Source: Candidatus Thorarchaeota archaeon MP8T_1
GTDB lineage: Archaea > Asgardarchaeota > Thorarchaeia > Thorarchaeales > Thorarchaeaceae
Reading direction: 5' to 3'
DNA: 11,600 nt
NCBI GenBank assembly: GCA_002825465.1
Contig: PJER01000066.1
Coordinates: forward strand, 1-11,600
Shown: positions 7,959 through 11,600 of the stretch, piece after piece
Layout: the number at the start of each line of letters is the position of its first letter
Numbering within the stretch: the stretch's first letter is position 1
Translations under genes and position numbers: made by a program
Notes under the pieces: generated by a model
Database searches by the model: none
The model's input: only the letters and a program-made list of their open reading frames with translations
What the model was told of the DNA's origin: nothing

Positions 7959-8816
7959 TCAACTCGTTAGATGCGGATTCATAACCAATCTAGCGTAAAT
8001 TTCCATTTTTGACTCCGCCTCTGCGAAGTCACCTACAAATTTAGCCCATTTCTCAGAGTACGAAATATCTGATTGTAGGAAATCTGGTCTCCGTGATTTC
8101 AAATATCGTATATAGTAACCAGTGAACTCTCTCTCAGAGTTACCACTGTACTTGAATGTTGGAAGCAATGAACCAACCTTACCAACAGCTAAGAGCATAC
8201 CCTTTGTTGCTTCAGTGCAGGCTCGAGGACCTAGTTCCCCACACACAATGATGGATCCTCCTTTCATTCGCGTAGCAGCCATTGCTCCTACATTCCCTTT
8301 AACTGCAATGAAACCTTTACGCATGTGTAGGGCCATCTCATTCCCAACATTCCCTCCAACATAGACTCTACCACCAGTCATACCATCAGGGCTACCTCGG
8401 TATCCTGCGCAGAGATAATCACCAGCATCTCCTTCTATCTGAATATTGCCACCGCTCATCTCAGCGCCTGCATAGGCATCCACAGAACCAGTTACAGTGA
8501 TTCTACCTGCTATCATCTCAGCACCAAGATGCATCCCCGCATCTCCATCGATATTGATTCTGCCACCATTCATGCCTTTTCCGATTTGCTTTACCTTTCG
8601 GAGATCCCCCCGGACAGTAATTTCGGTTTCCTCTGCACTGCCAGCAGGTTCTCCTGTTATCTCAAAGAAATCACGTAACTCCCGGGATTCTCTTCCCTGC
8701 ATCACCTTGAGCTGTCCAATCTGAGCTAAGGTCTTTCCAGCAAAAGCAGAAGGCGTTATAGTATCTGCTTCAATTGGAATGTCAGGGACTTGTTTTAATG
8801 AAAGCAACACCGTCAT
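7959..8816 (-). CDS. fwdC: formylmethanofuran dehydrogenase subunit C
   Basis: A 285-residue structural subunit of the Fwd complex. From about residue 70 to 215 it has repeated glycine-rich turns of the type GGxIxxxGDAG/GNVG (for example GGRINIDGDAG, GGNIQIEGDAG, GGRVYVGGNVG, KGFIAVKGNVG, GGSIIVCGELG). These build the right-handed beta-helix also found in the C-terminal domain of glutamate synthase. In the known complex FwdC anchors FwdA to FwdB/FwdD near the tunnel that carries formate. It is the first gene of the leftward operon: a GAGGAG site (8821-8826) lies four bases before the ATG and a TATA element lies about 40 bp upstream. The stop overlaps or nearly touches mch. Length is slightly above the usual 260-275. 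Confidence 0.94.
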   Translation of the reverse strand: MTVLLSLKQVPDIPIEADTITPSAFAGKTLAQIGQLKVMQGRESRELRDFFEITGEPAGSAEETEITVRGDLRKVKQIGKGMNGGRINIDGDAGMHLGAEMIAGRITVTGSVDAYAGAEMSGGNIQIEGDAGDYLCAGYRGSPDGMTGGRVYVGGNVGNEMALHMRKGFIAVKGNVGAMAATRMKGGSIIVCGELGPRACTEATKGMLLAVGKVGSLLPTFKYSGNSEREFTGYYIRYLKSRRPDFLQSDISYSEKWAKFVGDFAEAESKMEIYARLVMNPHLTS

Positions 8817-8832
8817 GATTCTCCTCGCCTAG

Positions 8833-8849
8833 TTGCCTTTTTGCGGCAA
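8833..8849. promoter_or_regulatory. inverted repeat, possible operator of the fwd operon
   Basis: TTGCC (8833-8837) and GGCAA (8845-8849) are inverted around seven bases. The repeat lies between the fwdC TATA box and the predicted transcription start near 8832, where a bound repressor would block initiation. It is short, so chance is possible. Confidence 0.3.
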
Positions 8850-8850
8850 A

Positions 8851-8863
8851 CATATAGATAAAG
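8851..8863 (-). promoter_or_regulatory. TATA-box promoter of the fwdC-mch-ftr-fwdDBA operon
   Basis: On the minus strand the sequence reads CTTTATCTATATG, a good archaeal TATA element. A start about 25 bp downstream would fall near 8832, giving a short leader of about 16 bases that contains the fwdC ribosome binding site. The element is nearly symmetric, so it could also serve rightward transcription. Confidence 0.5.
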
Positions 8864-8922
8864 ACTCTGAATCCCGAAACCTGAATTAAAATGCCTGTGG
8901 TCACTGCATACTCATTTGTTTG

Positions 8923-9060
8923 ATGAATCTCGGGAAGAAACTCAGTGACATAGTATATATTGTGGATGATTATGCATCACACTACTTGGAATGTGCAACA
9001 TGCTATCTGGTATACGAGAATGATGCCTTTGAATTCAAATATCCTGATGGCGGCACTTGA
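8923..9060 (+). CDS. possible small protein with a CxxC motif (45 residues)
   Basis: An ATG at 8923 opens 45 codons to a TGA at 9058-9060, in the control region between the divergent operons. The peptide begins MNLGKKLSDIVYIVDDYA, has a central LECATCYLVY with one CxxC pair, and ends in an acidic/aromatic EFKYPDGGT. The composition is protein-like, but there is no ribosome binding site, and only one CxxC, so a metal knuckle would need a dimer. A ten-codon reading frame starting at 8891 ends exactly on this ATG (TGATG), which would allow coupled translation. I do not recognise a family. It may be a real small redox or regulatory protein, a gene remnant, or chance. Confidence 0.3.
   Translation: MNLGKKLSDIVYIVDDYASHYLECATCYLVYENDAFEFKYPDGGT
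8951..8962 (+). promoter_or_regulatory. candidate TATA element for the FAD/Fe-S operon
   Basis: TAGTATATATTG is the most TATA-like stretch on the plus strand close to the gene at 9112. It would predict a leader of about 125 bases. The symmetric element at 8851-8863 and an AAATAT at about 9037 are alternatives, so this call is weak. Confidence 0.2.
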
Positions 9061-9111
9061 ATCTCAATGAAACAAGGATAACAACGACATACAAGGGAAG
9101 CAAAGATTAGC

Positions 9112-10548
9112 GTGAACGAAACACAGAGGACTGAGATAGAGCAAATACTAGGAAAAGGCAAGGTGTCCATTTCAAATGAAATTCTCTCGGTTTATACAGG
9201 GAATGAGTTGCCATCATTGGTGGTTTGGCCCTCCTGCTCTGAAGATGTTGTCAAGCTTGTGAAGTGGGCAAATAAAAATTCAGTACCCATTATCCCTGTC
9301 AGTTCAGGCGGACCAAAACTGCGGGGGTCATCATTGCCTAAGGTGAAAAATGCAGTAATCGCTGACATGAGCAAGATGCGGAAGATATTGCGAATTGATC
9401 GAAAGAATAAGGTTGCAATGGTCGAACCAGGGGTGACCTATAACGAGTTAATATTGAATCTTGAGAAAGAAGGTCTCCGGCCACTCATGCCTCTACTTCC
9501 CAAAGCATCAAAATCTGTCTTGTCAAGTTGTCTAGATAGAGAACCTATCACTACTCCAAGATATCATTGGGATATAACTGATCCACTCCTCTGTACCGAA
9601 ACTGTGTTTGGCACTGGTGATGTTCTTCGAACTGGAGCAGCTGCAGGCCCTGGTACACTTGAGGAACAGTGGGAGTCTGGTCAGGCACAGAAGAACCCAC
9701 AAGGGCCCTCACAGTTCGATCCATTCAGATTGGTACAAGGGGCTCAGGGTACAATAGGAATTGTCACTTGGATTACAATGAAGTGTGAGAAACTCCCTGA
9801 TAGGCAAGTATTCCTACTAGCCCAGAGTGATGATCTGAAATCACTTCAAGAATTCAACTATGCTCTATTCAGACGTAGATTGGCAGATGAGCATTTTATG
9901 TTAAATTCAGTTAGTCTCAAGGCTATCCTCCCAACGAGCAAGATGTATTCTCCTTGGACACTTGTTCTTGGGGTTTCCGGTCATGGAATGATTGCTGATG
10001 AAGAACTGGAGTATCGCGTTAGTGATATACGGGATATCGGGTCTGAAACTCATGTAGATTTACAGCAGAACCTCGATTCCATTAAGTCCTCTGATATCGA
10101 AGGCATCCTCAATCGTTCAAGCAGGGTTCCATACTGGAAATTAGAAGTAGCTGGTAATTGCTTTGAAGTAATGTTCACAACAACACTAGATAGAGTTCAA
10201 GAATTCTATGAGCTCTTTCTTAATGTTGCAAAAGAGTGTGATTTCCCTGTTAATCAGATTGGCGCATATGTTCAGCCAATGAATCAGGGAACTAATACAC
10301 ATGTGGGCCTTGACATATTTTATCGCCCTGATGAGGATACAGAATCTGCTATTTCACTTCTTGCAAAAGGCCAGAGAAAACTCCTCGATGAAGGGGCATA
10401 CTTCAGTCGACCTTACGGAGTCATTACAGATGCTGTCTTCGAAAAGGCTTCTCCAATCACGGTCACTGCGATGAAACGAGTTAAGGCGATTTTTGATCCG
10501 AAGAACATCCTGAATCCAGGAACACTTTGTTTCAAGGAGGTGCCATAA
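9112..10548 (+). CDS. FAD-binding oxidase (GlcD/vanillyl-alcohol-oxidase superfamily), unknown substrate
   Basis: A 478-residue flavoprotein. Residues about 35-230 form the FAD-binding PCMH domain: the PVSSGGPKLRG loop (62-72), VAMVEPGVTYNEL (101-113) and GAQGTIGIVT (210-219). The C-terminal cap holds IGAYVQPMNQGTNTH (383-397) and the usual terminal FDPKNILNPG (461-470). The GDGNxH motif typical of glycolate/D-lactate GlcD proteins is absent; the QGTNTH form is more like the FAD oxidases paired with HdrD-like proteins in some sulfate reducers and syntrophs. It probably oxidises an organic acid or alcohol and passes electrons to the Fe-S partner just downstream (TAATG overlap). The start is a GTG with only a weak AGGGAAG site; an in-frame TAA at 9079 and no other usual start support it. 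The gene runs divergently from fwdC. Confidence 0.85.
   Translation: MNETQRTEIEQILGKGKVSISNEILSVYTGNELPSLVVWPSCSEDVVKLVKWANKNSVPIIPVSSGGPKLRGSSLPKVKNAVIADMSKMRKILRIDRKNKVAMVEPGVTYNELILNLEKEGLRPLMPLLPKASKSVLSSCLDREPITTPRYHWDITDPLLCTETVFGTGDVLRTGAAAGPGTLEEQWESGQAQKNPQGPSQFDPFRLVQGAQGTIGIVTWITMKCEKLPDRQVFLLAQSDDLKSLQEFNYALFRRRLADEHFMLNSVSLKAILPTSKMYSPWTLVLGVSGHGMIADEELEYRVSDIRDIGSETHVDLQQNLDSIKSSDIEGILNRSSRVPYWKLEVAGNCFEVMFTTTLDRVQEFYELFLNVAKECDFPVNQIGAYVQPMNQGTNTHVGLDIFYRPDEDTESAISLLAKGQRKLLDEGAYFSRPYGVITDAVFEKASPITVTAMKRVKAIFDPKNILNPGTLCFKEVP
10534..10541 (+). promoter_or_regulatory. strong ribosome binding site for the Fe-S subunit
   Basis: AAGGAGGT at the 3' end of the FAD oxidase gene lies six bases before the ATG at 10548, which overlaps the TAA stop by one base. 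This indicates coupled translation of the two subunits. Confidence 0.7.
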
Positions 10549-11600
10549 TGACTCTCAGTGAATTTGAAGATATGATGGACAGTTGTGTCAGATGTTCCAA
10601 GTGCAAGTTCATACCTCAACTGGTGATCCAGAGTAAACGTTTCTCAAGTATCTGTCCATCAATTGACTACTACAATTTCCATGCCTACTCAGGCGGCGGA
10701 CGTATGATCACAGCAAGTGCATATCATAAAGGACGTGTGGAATTGACGCCCGAGATGCTTAACGTGATTTATGGATGTACAAACTGTGGTGGTTGTGAGG
10801 TTTCCTGTAAATGGGTCTATGAACTAGAACCCAATGAGGCAATACACGAATTACGTGTAGCTGCAGTAGAGGCTGGAGTCGGACCCATGCCTAAACACAC
10901 GAAGTACATTGAGCTCGTAGATCGTAACAAGAATCCATATGGAGAAGACTCAGAGAAGAGACCCAGGTGGATGACAGACGATATTGTTACAAACGATTCA
11001 TCATCTACCCTGTATTTCGTAGGATGTACTGCTTCATACAGACGTGAAGAGATTGCGGAAGCGACGGCAAAGATTCTGAATTCAGCGGGAGAGGATTTTC
11101 GATTGATGGGTTCAGATGAGATGTGCTGTGGCAGCCCTGTCTATCGTGTGGGCGATGAGAAGAGAGCAATTGAGATAATGAAGAGCAACATCAAGCAATT
11201 CAAAGAAGCGGGGATTGAGAAGATTATCACATCATGTAGTGGCTGTTACAATATGCTCAAAGTGGAGTATCCCCGCTTCGTTGATCATGACATTGAGGTT
11301 GTTCACACATCTCAGATAATTGAAGGATTTCTAAAGGATGGTAAAATCAAACTCACAGAAAAAGTGCCTTTGAAAGTGACGTATCATGATCCCTGTCATC
11401 TTGGCAGAATGGCTGAACCCTATATTCCATGGGAGGGTGAGAAGATAGAGGTTCTATCACAGGTATATATCTACGATCCGCCCAAGCCAGATCGAAGAGG
11501 AGCTGGAGGCGTCTATGATGCACCTCGGAACGTTCTGAAACAGATTCCTGGTCTTGAATTGGTTGAGATGGAACGAATTCGTGAATACTCGTATTGTTGT
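10548..11600 (+). CDS. HdrD/GlcF-like iron-sulfur oxidoreductase with CCG domains (3' partial)
   Basis: The frame is open for 351 codons to the window end. The N-terminal part holds two cysteine clusters for [4Fe-4S] centres: C13, C16, C19 with C36-Pro (an unusually long gap), and C77, C80, C83, C87 (CTNCGGCEVSC). Then come two CCG domains. The first, C160, C193-C194-G, C230 and C233, matches CX31-39CCX35-36CxxC exactly. The second begins at DPCHLGR (C283) and reaches C350-C351, with about 30 extra residues between DPCHLGR and GVYDAPR, before the window cuts it. CCG domains bind the noncubane cluster of heterodisulfide reductase HdrB/HdrD and occur in glycolate oxidase GlcF. No membrane segment is visible in the part seen. 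It probably takes electrons from the upstream FAD subunit; the acceptor (a disulfide, a quinone or another carrier) is unknown. Confidence 0.85.
   Translation, partial: MTLSEFEDMMDSCVRCSKCKFIPQLVIQSKRFSSICPSIDYYNFHAYSGGGRMITASAYHKGRVELTPEMLNVIYGCTNCGGCEVSCKWVYELEPNEAIHELRVAAVEAGVGPMPKHTKYIELVDRNKNPYGEDSEKRPRWMTDDIVTNDSSSTLYFVGCTASYRREEIAEATAKILNSAGEDFRLMGSDEMCCGSPVYRVGDEKRAIEIMKSNIKQFKEAGIEKIITSCSGCYNMLKVEYPRFVDHDIEVVHTSQIIEGFLKDGKIKLTEKVPLKVTYHDPCHLGRMAEPYIPWEGEKIEVLSQVYIYDPPKPDRRGAGGVYDAPRNVLKQIPGLELVEMERIREYSYCC

Noticed and set aside
1..11600. CRISPR arrays, insertion sequences, tRNA or rRNA genes, integration sites
   Set aside because: No repeat-spacer pattern, transposase, terminal inverted repeats or cloverleaf-like sequence was seen on either strand.

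Overview
The window looks like part of an archaeal genome of moderate GC content. The main evidence is a complete-looking tetrahydromethanopterin (H4MPT) C1 cluster encoding formylmethanofuran dehydrogenase subunits, formyltransferase and methenyl-H4MPT cyclohydrolase. Supporting signs are archaeal-type TATA elements, GGAGG-type ribosome binding sites and stop/start overlaps between genes. There is no methanogenesis marker (Mcr, Mtr), so an acetogenic or heterotrophic archaeon with an H4MPT Wood-Ljungdahl branch fits best, for example a Thorarchaeia-like Asgard or a Bathyarchaeia-like lineage. The exact lineage is inference.

Layout. 1-995 (+) is the 3' part of a Gfo/Idh/MocA-family gene whose start lies before the window; a hairpin followed by a T-rich tract comes after it. 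996-1373 is non-coding. 1374-1853 (+) encodes a small membrane methyltransferase of the isoprenylcysteine methyltransferase/NnrU type. It converges on a long leftward operon: fwdC (8816), mch, ftr, fwdD, fwdB, fwdA and finally an ECF-transporter S-component-like membrane protein ending at 1878. All junctions are overlaps or gaps of 25 bp or less, so this is probably one transcript. A 295-bp divergent control region (8817-9111) holds a good TATA box for the fwd operon, a small inverted repeat between that box and the likely transcription start, and a possible 45-codon small ORF with a CxxC motif. 9112-11600 (+) encodes a two-gene FAD/Fe-S redox module: an FAD-binding oxidase and, coupled through a TAATG junction, a HdrD/GlcF-like protein with two CCG domains, cut off by the window end.

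How it works together. FwdABCD reduces CO2 to formylmethanofuran, Ftr moves the formyl group to H4MPT, and Mch cyclises it to methenyl-H4MPT, so the operon carries the first three steps of the archaeal methyl branch (or the last three of formyl oxidation). The polyferredoxin subunits FwdF/FwdG, FwdE, and the next enzymes Mtd and Mer are not in the window. The divergent FAD/Fe-S pair probably oxidises an organic substrate and passes electrons on; sharing a control region with fwd suggests, but does not show, that the two are linked. The most notable points are mch and ftr interleaved among the fwd genes, the transporter subunit at the operon end, the loss of both usual catalytic motifs in the Gfo/Idh/MocA protein, and the FAD/Fe-S pair with atypical motifs.
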